From contig NW_019774336.1 in the NCBI RefSeq assembly GCF_001039355.2, positions 1 to 64,000 of the forward strand: a stretch of DNA of 64,000 bases, read 5' to 3'. The notes beneath the pieces were generated by a model. That model did no database searches. It was not told the origin of the DNA and was given only the letters and a program-made list of their open reading frames with translations. The DNA comes from Lingula anatina. Taxonomy: Eukaryota; Brachiopoda; Lingulata; Lingulida; Lingulidae. This document shows positions 48,514 to 59,662 of the stretch, piece by piece. Positions within the stretch are counted from its first letter, which is position 1, and the number at the start of each line of letters is the position of its first letter. The translations under genes and the position numbers were made by a program.

Positions 48514-50354
48514 CTTTGCTGAGATTCTCTAGTTAATTTTTTAGGATTGATACATGAAGCAGTTATGGCCACACTCTTCAATCTTTAAAGCTATTCACAT
48601 AGTAGTGGCCAAAGAAGAATAATAATGATATTTAGACTGCATTGTATTACCATACCTTAAAAGTAAGATAAAAAAGTCACTTATAATAGCCTTTTTATAT
48701 TGCAACAGTTCCCCCCCATCTCTTGGTCATGTCTGGATACTTGACCACCACATTTGACTGAGTAGTTTTTTGAGTCTGGGATTTTATTTCCTCCTGGTCT
48801 ATGTGCTGTATTGAACTGACATGGAATGTATTAAACCACAGCTGAGGAAATAGTTTAGGTGAAATTTGGGAAGGCAAATAGCAAGTGAAGTGACTGTATC
48901 ATCAAGTATATGTTATCTCCAAGGTGTGTTTTGGGGAAGGATCAGTTTAGGATGTTCAGCTCTGTATGCTGCCTTTTCACTTTATTGATCCTAAAAGAAA
49001 TTTAGAAATACAATCTCTAGCTTGTATCACTTTCAGTCAGTGAACTCAAATTAAAATGTCAGAATTAAATTGGTCAGAACCAATTTTTTGGGATTATTAT
49101 TATCAAAGAAAATTCGAATCTATCAGCCATGGTCAGTTTGCAGCAAATGAAGTTTAAGGAGTGCAACTATGCAATTATCAATTCATCATCTGGCCCATAG
49201 TGTCAGAGGAACCCCAGGTTTAGATGCCTGCGTTCTTTCACCCTCCTGTAGAAGTATTTTATCATAGGTACAGGTAGTGCATCATAAAGAGAGCATGCAC
49301 AGTACTTGAAAAAAGAAATAAGTAAATGAATAAATAAGTAAATAAATAAATAAATGAAACTATATAGAACCTACCAGTATATTACTATGGAGCTTCAATA
49401 TTTTGACAATATCAATATTTCCTATTCTATCAATTTGATGTGCCAGTAATGTGTATGATATTGTTGGTTGTACTTTTAAAGCTACAACTTTATATAGGCT
49501 AGCAGGTGTTTTTTGTAGAATGTAGGCGTTTTCTATGTTTTATGTATTGATACAGTAGTAAAGTGTTGGCGTCTTCTATTGGTGTTAATGAAATTTTTCA
49601 TAGCTTGGCTAAAAATATATGCTTTGGATAAATGGAGGAGGATATACTGTTAAACTTGATTAACTTTGATCCATGAAGCCTTCTCTAGGTATTCAGAAGT
49701 AAGTAAGAACGTGCTGAAATTCCAGCAATAATTACAGGGTTGGTCACTATTTATGAAACTACTTAGGCACTGGCATTTGACAAGTCCCTGCCAAATCCCT
49801 GTGATAGCAATCAAGACAGTTAATTGTCCCAACCTTAATTGCTTGCTCTACTGTCCACTTTTTTGGGAAACCCCCTCCTGACCACTGATTTGTTTGCCAG
49901 ACAGATAAGCAAAGACATTACATAATGAGTGTATAGTGTTAAGAAGGGGGGGATTCTCTGGGTTTACAGGTGTAAGTGGACAGTGCAGACAATAGGAGAC
50001 AATATGTGTGTGTGTAAGGGGGGGAGGCTGGGAGGGGTTATATATGAAGTCCTTTCTAAGTGTACAGATGTAAGCAGAAGGTAAAGATGGCTGAAGGAGT
50101 GATACATATGAACTCTTCTCTGGGTGTACAAATGTGATAAGACCATATAGATGGTGGAGGTAGTGGTACATGTCAATACTGCTTTAGGTGCAGGTAAAGA
50201 CAAGGGGATAACATGCCACATATATTGGCACAAATATATTTCACTGGATGAAATATACCATTAAAAGTATGAAATCATGCTGTGACTGTCTAATTGAATG
50301 CAAAGGACAATATTTAAACTCTGTAAAGGTAAATCAGTTCTACTGGTTCAGTAA
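47196..50354. other. Intronic DNA with simple repeats
   Basis: AT-rich. Contains (TA)n at 48459-48511 and an AAATAAGT/AAAT-type run at about 49315-49352. The frames at 49848-50233 on the minus strand are not supported by splice sites. Confidence 0.5.
48459..48511. repeat. (TA)n microsatellite
   Basis: About 26 TA units. Confidence 0.97.
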
Positions 50355-50707
50355 GAGCACTTTCAGAACAGCCGACTAACAAATCGACAGATCAAACATG
50401 ATCACCCACTGAAAAGCTTGCTGCTTAGACAATTAGATTAGACATTGGATAGATTCTTTGCAGGAATTACGCAACAAGCATTCAAGTGGGTCGGCCGGGG
50501 CCGTAGCGATAGTCCGAAGGTTCAATAGTCCGAAGGTTCATTGGTCCGAATGTTCACTATAGAACCTTCGGACCAATGAACCCCTGATTAAAAAATCGAT
50601 AAAAATGTTACCACTTTTCGGACCAATGAACCTTCGGACCAATGAACCTTCGGACTATCGAGACGCCCCCGGTCGGCCATATTAGATCTGCTGTTCTGAA
50701 TGCGCTC
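50355..50707. mobile_element. Fold-back element family B, copy 1, interrupted by a MITE
   Basis: Left end GAGCACTTTCAGAACAGC and right end GCTGTTCTGAATGCGCTC-type text are imperfect inverse matches. Inner blocks (ACAGATCAAACATGATCACC, ACATTGGATAGATTCTTTGC, CATTCAAGTGGGTCGGCC) are shared with a second copy at about 56435-56635. The TCCGAAGG MITE at 50497-50670 sits in the right part of this copy, so this element is the older of the two. Non-coding. Confidence 0.65.
50497..50670. mobile_element. TCCGAAGG MITE copy 2, 8-bp target duplication
   Basis: A 174-bp element flanked by GGTCGGCC at 50489-50496 and 50671-50678. It starts GGGGCCGTAGCGATAGTCCG and ends CGGACTATCGAGACGCCCCC, so it is inverted relative to the copy at 2088-2244. 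It keeps the same interior words (AATAGTCCGAAGGTTCA, GGACCAATGAACC, ATCGATAAAAATGTTACC). The perfect 8-bp duplication in both copies makes the boundaries firm. Probably a hAT-type non-autonomous element. Confidence 0.88.
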
Positions 50708-51431
50708 ATAAATGTTTTAAAAATGGAAGAGAAATGCATCATTAATGACTTTGAAGATTTGTCCTAACCTCTTCCTGACAGAGATGCTCTTCAAAACCCT
50801 TTATGTAAATAACTGGTGAGGAAATTCTGCATTCTCCCTTGAAAAACAACCCAGAGGGTGTTTTATGCATATCAACATGCAGAAATTTATTATAGTCATT
50901 AATTTATTTTTTGTGAGCAATGCCCTTAAAAAATGGTGTAATTCCCTCTCTTGATCAGATAAGCAGGATTTAAGGGAGTGATAATCTCTTATTTTGCCTC
51001 AGGTGACCAGTGAATCTGGTTAACCCCAGTGTCACTATGGTCCTGACATACTGGTCTGATGAGTACTATTACATGCAATGGTCACTGTCAGTTCAACTGT
51101 AGTGCCTGGTATCTGCCGTGTCAATGCACTGTTGTTTATCAGTGAACAAAAAGAGGATAAACAGCAACTAAGGTCAATAAGTAACTTGAATATAAATTGA
51201 TGAAGTAAAAGAAGTGTTTGAATGTTGTAATTTTATACAAGATGTAGCAGGAAAGATGGAAATGTTGTTTTTCAGTGGCAAAACATAAAGCTTTAGACTT
51301 TGATAATTATAACTGGATGCCCTAATGTGAGAATTGATTTAAATCTTCCACTGCAAACAAATTTTTTTTTTTTTTTTTGGGGGGGGGGTGCGTAGTTTGT
51401 TACTGTATATGTGTACATGTGTTTGGGTAAG

Positions 51432-51433
<2 letters not shown>

Positions 51434-51527
<94 letters not shown>
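51434..51527. repeat. Long (GT)n microsatellite
   Basis: About 47 uninterrupted GT units, the longest dinucleotide run in the window; it can adopt Z-DNA and is likely polymorphic. Confidence 0.97.
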
Positions 51528-51528
<1 letters not shown>

Positions 51529-52797
51529 AAACATATGGTTTGTTTGGGTGGGTGTAATTAAAAGAACCTATGTACTAGTATACATGTAATAAATGTATCC
51601 TGTCATGTAAGAGACAGTGACATGGTTTGGGTGGGGTTAAGAGTAACATGGTTTGGGTGGGGTAAAGGGATGGGATAAACTAGTGCTGGAAGCATATTGA
51701 TTTGTAAACTGAAAAAAAAGCAAGGTGAAAAGGACAGATATAATGCTTTTTTTTCTATTATGTGCTATATGGGTAATAAATTAACCAAATCCCAGGTATT
51801 ATAAGTGTGTCTGGAACCCCTGTGGTCATATGATTTGAAGTACATGGCCATCACCACAGAGCACAGTCAGGGGGTTATGTTCAATTTATAACTGGAGGTG
51901 TACATAACATTCATCACTGAAACATTAGGGAAACCAACATAGTGAGTCAAAGTTAGGTAACACCTCTTCAAATCAATCAAGATAATTGCAGTTGCGTGCA
52001 TTTGTATAATATCCCTACATACACAAAAGTAATACTTTCCTCGTATTTGAAAATATTTGGACAAAATTTTCCATGTGATTTGCTGATAATTGTGATGTAT
52101 TTGTGTTCATTTGTGTGTGAAAAGTGAATACATCATTAATGCCTGTCACACCTGCTGGTGTTAAGGGCAACAACAGTCTCACTCTATCTTTTGCCATTTT
52201 CTTGAAGGTGCCCAATCCAGCTGGTATGCCAACACAATAAATTATATATTATGAAAGATTTGTAGTGCATTTGGGTTTATGATGGTAATCACTTGTGATT
52301 ATTAAGCGTGGTAAGGTATTTAGGGATTAAATACCTCACGAAACAAATATTAAATGACAGGTGTATTTATGAAAGATAAAGTCCATAAGCTGAGTGTGAA
52401 GATAGAATGGTTTTAACTCTAATTGGACAAAAATTGAAGAACTGACCTTGCCCATACCAAACAGTCTATATTAATATGACCTTTTATATGTGGAGTTGAA
52501 AACCATCAATTTATTTTAGCTGTTTGATCAGTGTCACATGTGCAAGTGAGAAAAAATGTCACACTAGGAAGATGCAGATACAAAATGCAAACAGTTACAC
52601 TGCTTGAGACTAAAACCTATCATGTACAAATAACACCCTTTTTATTGACATTTATATTCACTCATGTGATATGGTTATTTATTCAGTGCATTTTAGTAAG
52701 TTATTTTTCATCAGGTTGTGGAAAGTTAAACTGAGTAAAGTTTTAGATTATTTTTCTTTCCATTTTTCAATGTGTATGCACGCATACATGTGTGTGT

Positions 52798-52822
52798 TGA
52801 GAGAGAGAGAGAGAGAGAGAGA
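52798..52822. repeat. (GA)n microsatellite
   Basis: About 12 GA units. Confidence 0.9.
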
Positions 52823-53568
52823 TGGTCAATTTTTGAGAAATAAATGTCTTATGTCCAGGGTGTCACTGGGAACATTCTCATCTAGCCATTATGTACATCA
52901 GGTATAGACTATATATATGGATCAGTGTAACAGGAATAACCTTGTCATAATAGGATAAGCAATGATGTGTGTAGCATTATCATTAATGACATCTTTAATA
53001 ACCAAATACATAGTAAATGTAATCATACTAATCACTACCAGAATTCAACAGGGGAATTTTCTGGGCCCTAAATCATGGTTATGCAGCACTGAATACATAG
53101 TTTAGTAAATGTCAGACATGAGATTTTTCAGACTTTTGGGAGAATTCAGACATTTTTCCTCTTCATGGACTATTAAGTGGAGTGGTTATGAGTTTAAACT
53201 CATTTAGGATGTTAAGACAATTTGCTTTAAGGTCAATCATGTGAACTTAATTTGGATTATCTCATTGTGAAATATGTGTTTTCAATCCTTATTCTTTATC
53301 ATTACGTAGTGTTTTTTATTTTTTTGGATGATGACAGTAATAGAAGTAGGTATTGGCATTTCCAGAGTGTTAATACCCTGTAGTGATGTCATCAGATACA
53401 ACCTGCTTTCATATTACCCAGCCTTCCCCAGGATTTGAACACATGAGGCATAATAGGATCTCTTTACAGAAAACCCTATCGCAAAGAGGGTTTTTTGCCA
53501 CTCAATTTTAGTCAAACTCCTGATTAATAAATCTCTTTATATAATGATAAATATTAGGCTGATTTTAT

Positions 53569-53674
53569 GTCCATAGATTAAACTCTCTCTAAACTGATCC
53601 CATATCTTAAAATTTTAATTTTTTATGAGCTAAGCTGAGAGTTGAGGCATATTTTGATAGTCTCACTGCTATTC
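53569..53674. repeat. 106-bp duplication, copy 1
   Basis: Repeated at 54927-55032 with no difference noticed. An N follows two bases later, at 53676. Confidence 0.9.
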
Positions 53675-53675
53675 C

Positions 53676-54926
53676 NCACTATAGCTAATAAGTCCCCGGT
53701 CACTTTAATAGCACACGCTGTCTACATCAGACGCGCTAATGCGCACGTCCCCGACAGTGTTAATGATAGGGGAATTACGATGGACAGCGCATGTTGCTCA
53801 CAGCAGTAGGCACTGCCGCCGAAGTTAAACCGGTAATTAAGTCTTTAACTTGACTAAACATGTTTTGCTTTGTAACTTGCGTCCTTCAGTCTTGCTGTTG
53901 CGGAAGCGCCGGCGGGACATATCTCCACCTTGCCGATATTTATCCCGACTCTCGACTTTAAAAGTATTATTGGTTTTTATTTTGTCAAAGTCTTATTATA
54001 TCAGAAAACCTGCATATTTTCATACGTTAAGAGAATTATAGAAACTGTAGAAAAGGCTACTCGTACATCAGGGATAAAAAACAACACCTTGCAGCACTAT
54101 TACCTATTATTCATCACCAGAAGTTACTGTTTCACTTTTTTCTCCCAAATTACAAAGTCTGATGAAAACTGAAAGCCTTTAGCCATACCTCAGGGCAGTG
54201 GGAGATAGTCTGGATTTGATTAAATGTAATAAAAGTATATTTTGAAGAATTTTCCTAGCCTTCGGCAATTTCCGCAAAGCTTCGGCATGCGCGGCAATAC
54301 AGAGCTGTCGATATCTCTCTACGTGAACAATAGAATTGGTGGAACAACGGTTAACGTCGTTGAGTCATCTGCAACCTACCCGACGGGAGTTCGTGTCCCT
54401 GTCGGTGACTTTGAAATTGTCATTATTATAAATATCTATTAATATGTAAAACAGTCGTGGCTAATTGTTTTTGCAACGGAAAGCACAGTAGGAAGGTTTG
54501 TTGTTATTGTTAAAGTTATTATTACTGGGGACATAAATTATTATGCTAATCTCTTATCATGGTATAATGATTGATACGATGGGTATCAAATAGTTTTCCT
54601 TTGATATAAACAACAAAAGAGCGGCCTTCCAAATATCTTTGCTGAATGTTTATAACGTAGGTACTATTATGCGCAAAAATATTGATACATGACGCAAACG
54701 ACATTTACTAATTTTGGTAATATCAATTTTAATTAAAATTAAATTTAATTGAAATTAAAATTAAAATTTGTCTAAACGTGCATATTACCATCCACCTTGT
54801 TTAAAGGGTTCGCAACACTTTACATTCTAATACATTTTGCCAATTTTCATGTTTGCTAGTTTATTTTGATTTGAGAGAAAGCGAGAGAAGACCCTCTACT
54901 AGGGCCGCAAATTAATTATGAGTATN
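53676..54926. other. 1.25-kb block bounded by single Ns, probably misplaced
   Basis: The N at 53676 and the N at 54926 bracket 1249 bases whose left part is richer in GC and CpG than the DNA on either side (for example GCGGAAGCGCCGGCGGGAC). The flanking 106 bp is duplicated, and removing the block plus one copy leaves a continuous sequence. It may be a small contig wrongly placed in a gap, or a real insertion or alternative haplotype. A 66-codon frame (54242-54442) and an AT palindrome at about 54725-54772 are its only internal features; no gene is recognised. Confidence 0.75.
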
Positions 54927-55032
54927 GTCCATAGATTAAACTCTCTCTAAACTGATCCCATATCTTAAAATTTTAATTTTTTATGAGCTAAGCTGAGAGT
55001 TGAGGCATATTTTGATAGTCTCACTGCTATTC
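54927..55032. repeat. 106-bp duplication, copy 2
   Basis: Matches 53569-53674. Unique sequence continues at 55033. Confidence 0.9.
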
Positions 55033-57965
55033 ATCTACAAACACTATATTTGCCCAAGATAACTCTGTTCATCTTTTTATCCCAATTATATACAAACATT
55101 TCTAGGTAACTACATGCACATATTCCTCACATATCTGAGCCTTAAGTATGGGGTTTTCTCAGTTTTAACAAGTAAAAGTGCATTTGTATCACTGGTATTA
55201 ATTAAGTAAAGGTATTGCATCAGATGAGAGATAAAAATGAATGAGTAAAGGCTTTATTTGCACGTATGATAGCAGATGATATTTAATTGGAGACCCATCC
55301 TTTTTAACCCAGGGTACTCAATTATCTGTCAATTATCCCTGAGTAAAGGTTATTGTAACCCTTTATTAGCATCCTTATACTGAAAATGAGTTTTTACCTG
55401 CATTTAATTATTCAATAATGCATCTATCTTTGTGCTGATTTAAAACAATGAAAAAGCCTTGAAAATATAATATGGCCGCGTTTATATTTTTGTTGTTGCA
55501 ATGTATAAGCAAAGGCAACTCAAAGCTTTAATTGTCGTTTTAACACCTTTCTATTTTGAGGTGAGATAGCAATTGGTATGGGGCGTAACTTCATCCCTGA
55601 ACCAGATTTTATCACAAAAATTGGCAGAGTTGTCCAGGAGAGTATAGACTACGATCCTGTGCCATCATTTTGGTTTAAATGTTTTTGTTATGGAGTTATG
55701 AGCCCCTAATTACAGATTTTTTTTAAACAAAGGCATTATTTTGCTTTATCAATGATAAAATCTGAGCTAAGACTTTTTTGAGAAAAATTGCTGGCACTGT
55801 ATTGGAGTACTAAATGGTGTCATTAAATCGGCAGTGCAACGGTGATTGTGAGTGCTCAGGTAAAAGAGAAATTTGAGAAACCAATTTTTCCGTTTTTCCC
55901 CAAAAATTACGATTATGACATCACCCATGAGATGACATGTATAAATGTTTAAATAAAATTAATTTAGTCACTGAACACTGACGATTTATTTATTACCCAG
56001 AAGAATGTATGTAAGGCAGTAAATAAGGAGTTTTGGGCGAAGTGTACCAATATCCTTAAGGAGTTGGTACATTGAATGTTGAGTAAGATTATTTACATAG
56101 GTAAAGGAAAGGGTGCAATCAAATGTCAACTTTCACAAGTTGGGCCTGAAGTAGTGAGAGTGCAACTCTTTTTTTTTTTGGTGTGTCTGAAGGAAGTGAA
56201 AAAAGAGTTCATTAATTATGATGACTGACTCCTTTTTTGTCATGGCAGATTATGTGTATTTACTTAATAGTAGATATAAAATGGCAAATTGTGCAGGAAT
56301 CTACTGATTATGTATAATACAAAGAAACTATTGGTTCAGGGATCCATGAAAAAAACATTGAATCAAGCCATTGATGATTTGGTGGAAACCCCTCTGGTTA
56401 AAGTACATGCCAATTATAGATTCTAATTGAGTATGCACACATTCAGAACTAGTACGTTGATCCTCGGACTAACAGATCCATAGATCAGATATGGTCGACC
56501 CACTTGAAAGCTTTGCCACATAAGCCCCTAATAGACACTAAAAGATTCTCTGCAGGGATTATGCATCAAACATTCAAGTGGGTCAGCCATATTTGAGCTG
56601 AAGATCTGATAGTCGGCAGATCAACTTTGGTTATGAAAGGCCTCTATGACATGATACCTGGCACTGACTTATAAAACCTACAAAGATTATTATAACCCAT
56701 GTTCAGTATAATAAATGGCCAAGGTAAAGACCATAAAATGTTTTTATTTTGATGTTCAAGTGCATGTAGGACCTAAGGGAAAGACATGTTTTCCAAGATT
56801 CCAAAGACATGTAGGTATTTGATATCCTAACAATGAATAATAAGTAAGCCTTGTGTACTTCTTATACGCATACAGGTACTATGTTAATTGTCCCAGCAAC
56901 AGACATGAAGGTGTAGATAAAGATATGCCATATTTCTCTGGCAGATCAAAGATTTTCCTTGGGGAGGAGGGGGTGTGGTATGGTGTGGACAGGCGTGGGG
57001 CTATACATAGCACATGTATATAGATGGGAGAGGGAGGCACAGTAGGTAAAAGCAGCTGATTCATTTGGTTTGTCATTTTTTTCTTATGAGAATTGTCACA
57101 AACTAGTATAAAATAAAAATAGACTTTGCAGAATTTTGTGTAAAAAAGGATCAGAAATAAAGGCAGACTAGTGAGTGTGTTGCAGCAACTAATTAAAGCT
57201 AAGGTGATTTATCCACAAATATTTTTCTGGTTGTGGATAGCAAGGAATGTCTGACATTAATTCATTGAGAAAATAAAAATCTAAAGATTGCATTATATTT
57301 TTTGTAGTCCTGCTTATTGAAGCTTTATATAGGAATTATAAGGTACACCAGATCTGATATTTTTTAATTACCATTTCAGTCAAAGGTGGTACACATCCGT
57401 TTAGCTGGAAATCATGATCTGAATATATTATAACACATTTTCAATTTGGTTAATTTTGGCTTATTTCTCCAAACTGTCTTTATAAGTTCTGTCAAATAAC
57501 TGTGTAGTTTGCACAACAGTATGGATAAATTCAGCATGTTTTACATGTCACTTTTGTATTACTTTCTTCCAGTGTTGCAGCATTCCTAACGCATAGAGTT
57601 TCAACCTGCTTGATTGGAAGTAACTTCACTTCACACAGATTTCGCACATTTTCTATTCTTGCATGATGTCATGCAGTCCCTACAGCCTTGTTTTAGGACA
57701 TCTTGGTTGATTTCTACTAGTAGAATGTGCTCCCAGATAATTTTAGTGCAGCCAAGGGGAGGCATGTGCCCCCTAAATATTCCACCGACTTCAAAGAAAC
57801 ATATGTTTTATCATTTGCTATATTGAACTGTGTGTGCATGTGGAATGTTTCTCAGCTCAAGTTGCTCAATTAATCTTGTCCCATCAGTTTTTTCAAATAT
57901 TTGTGAGGCAAGGTAAATTGTTTTTATCCTTGGTGTGGTCATACACCTTAAGTTATCATTAACAG
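55033..57965. other. Non-coding span
   Basis: AT-rich. The only structure noted is the family B fold-back at about 56435-56635. The plus-strand frame at 57614-57826 has no splice support. Confidence 0.5.
56435..56635. mobile_element. Fold-back element family B, copy 2
   Basis: Shares GACCCACTTGAAAGCTTTGC, TCTCTGCAGGGATTATGC and CATTCAAGTGGGTCAGCC with the copy at 50355-50707, here without the inserted MITE. It thus shows the unoccupied site: ...GGGTCAGCCATATT in place of ...GGTCGGCC[MITE]GGTCGGCCATATT. Limits are approximate. Confidence 0.55.
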
Positions 57966-58077
57966 TTACGTCAGTGCGTCAGAGGTACGTTAAACACCTA
58001 AAGTTTGCCCTCAACAAGAAAGCCAGTTTATCTATGTCTGTTAGAATCTGCGTCAGTCTTAAGTCTGAGCAGAACAG
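57966..58077 (+). CDS. Candidate internal coding exon with phase-1 acceptor
   Basis: An acceptor-like TTAACAG ends at 57965 and a donor AACAG|GTATGC follows 58077. Between them 112 bases read TT, then 36 codons, then AG. With a preceding phase-1 exon that ends in G, the first codon would be Val. The frame reads through QRYVKHLKFALNKKASLSM and RICVSLKSEQN, with codons richer in C and G than the surroundings. Its phase would accept the leader exons at 615, 17031, 30092 and 47063, which makes it a possible shared second exon. However, the acceptor has a poor pyrimidine tract, the frame is also open beyond both borders, and no family was recognised. Confidence 0.25.
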
Positions 58078-58781
58078 GTATGCCGTCACTGGGAATCTGT
58101 GCTTGTTCTTGAGATTTATAGAATTACAAAAACTACACATCTCTGATTAATGAAAAGCTGAATATAGTTACTTCATGCATGTATATATCCACAAGGATTT
58201 ACAGGAAGGGTTATTTATTCTGAAATGTTTTGATACACTATACTACATGAATCTGTTTAAATTGCTAATGACTGCAATCTTAGACAGCAACAGGAATATA
58301 CTGTAATAATTGTAGGCACTGATTATAACTTTCTAAAAAAATTACCAACAGTACTACTCAAATGTATAACCGGTAATAAAAGGGGGGGGGGGTATATTTC
58401 TGAAAAAAAGTTAAGAAATGCAACCCCCAAAACTTTCTTCAAACCTCTTATTTGCCCTGCCTACAGGCTGGCTACTGAAGTCATAAAGTAATTCTCAGAA
58501 TTCAACTTGGTACAAGCATGTCAAATTGTGCACACTTGGTCCATGGTGATTCCTAAATAAAAAGTAGTGGTGAAGTTTAAATAGCTTTTAAATAAACATT
58601 TTAGATCCAAATGCTGGAATCTGGATCAAACATATACAGGCCAGAGTTTCAGATTACGGTCAATTGAACATGGGCATGGGAGTGTATGAACATAATATTT
58701 ACTTGCACTCAAACCCAATAAACTTTTGCTTCGGCACATTTTCAATAAATAATTTATGTACGTAAAATCGCTTGATTTGCC
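58078..58781. other. Non-coding span
   Basis: Holds a TTTATT at about 58213 that could be the poly-A signal (AATAAA on the - strand) for the minus-strand exon at 58782, and a short poly-G at 58382-58392. Confidence 0.35.
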
Positions 58782-59037
58782 TTATAATGAAGTTGGGTTA
58801 TTGACCCTTATTGCACGCTGTTGCAGCACAGTTTTAACTCTTGGTGCCATAGGTTCTTCATTTATGTCGGACATCAGGACATCAGCATTGACGCAAAGTT
58901 GAGACACTACCACTAATGCCACCTGCTGGAGGCTGTCATGAGTCACACTGCAGGAGGCATAGGTTGTGATGTGGTAGGTTGTTTGTATTGTAGCAACATA
59001 AAACAAGCCAGATTCGTTGTAGATTGCTCTTTGGAAC
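58782..59037 (-). CDS. Candidate 3'-terminal coding exon, minus strand, product unknown
   Basis: On the - strand a strong acceptor (TTTCTCTTTCTTGTAG) ends at 59038. The exon then carries one base that completes a split codon (phase 2), 84 codons, and a stop at 58782. The protein runs FQRAIYNESGLFYVATIQTT, then HDSLQQVALVVVSQLCV, and ends QQRAIRVNNPTSL. Composition is varied, with a hydrophobic QQVALVVVSQL stretch that is too short for a confident membrane helix. The pyrimidine tract and the non-AT-biased codons set it apart from chance frames. Upstream exons should lie at higher coordinates; none was securely found. No family was recognised. Confidence 0.5.
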
Positions 59038-59490
59038 CTACAAGAAAGAGAAATAAGCTGAGAGGCAGAAAAAATCTACATTTGATTTAAATTGTTCTAC
59101 CTGTGGTTATCTTAGAGTCAGCAAACCATTAACTAAAGTGAAAAAATCGTAGTGAAACATAATAACTCAAAACTAATAACATTTTTAAGGTGCATATGCA
59201 GCGCAACAACCACGCTTTTGTAGTTATCTCAATCACAGTGTTTCACACGAGGGTTGGACACAAGGTTTTTGTGTTATAAGGTGCAAACCAACATTGATGC
59301 CACCGATAGCAGTGTAGGAAGAGGGCTAATTCAGAAATTATATCTAGTACTAGTAAATATAATCAATGACATAAACATTCACACATGCCACTGCTTTCTA
59401 TGCTTTGCAAATGTACTCTTGAAATTAAAATGAATTCCACATGTAACTTGTCAGTCAGGCTCGACTTCAACGGTCACATTTAAATCTCAG

Positions 59491-59662
59491 ATGATTTCTA
59501 AGAAATTAACTGTCATATGTGAACAGTGTCTGCATTTAGTTGTTTGTCCTCTGAATGACCAGCATAGGCCTAGGTGTTACTTGTCAATTAAGGAGCTGCT
59601 ACAAATTTATCCCAAGCTAATACACCTGATACCCCAGGTTATAACTGCCTGTTCCAGGAAAG
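59491..59662 (+). CDS. Candidate exon with phase-1 donor, weak
   Basis: ATG at 59491, preceded by an AG (AAATCTCAG), opens 57 codons beginning MISKKLTVICEQC and ending ITACSRK. A base G and the donor AAAG|GTAAGG follow, phase 1. It could be another initiator exon or an internal exon of the plus-strand gene, since the phase agrees. It has five cysteines but no recognised domain. Frames of this length are expected by chance in this DNA, so support rests on the donor and phase only. Confidence 0.25.

Larger units (their letters stand above)
50708..53568. other. Non-coding span with long microsatellites
   Basis: Contains T and G runs at 51361-51388, a very long (GT)n at 51434-51527 and (GA)n at 52798-52822. 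No supported gene. Confidence 0.55.
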
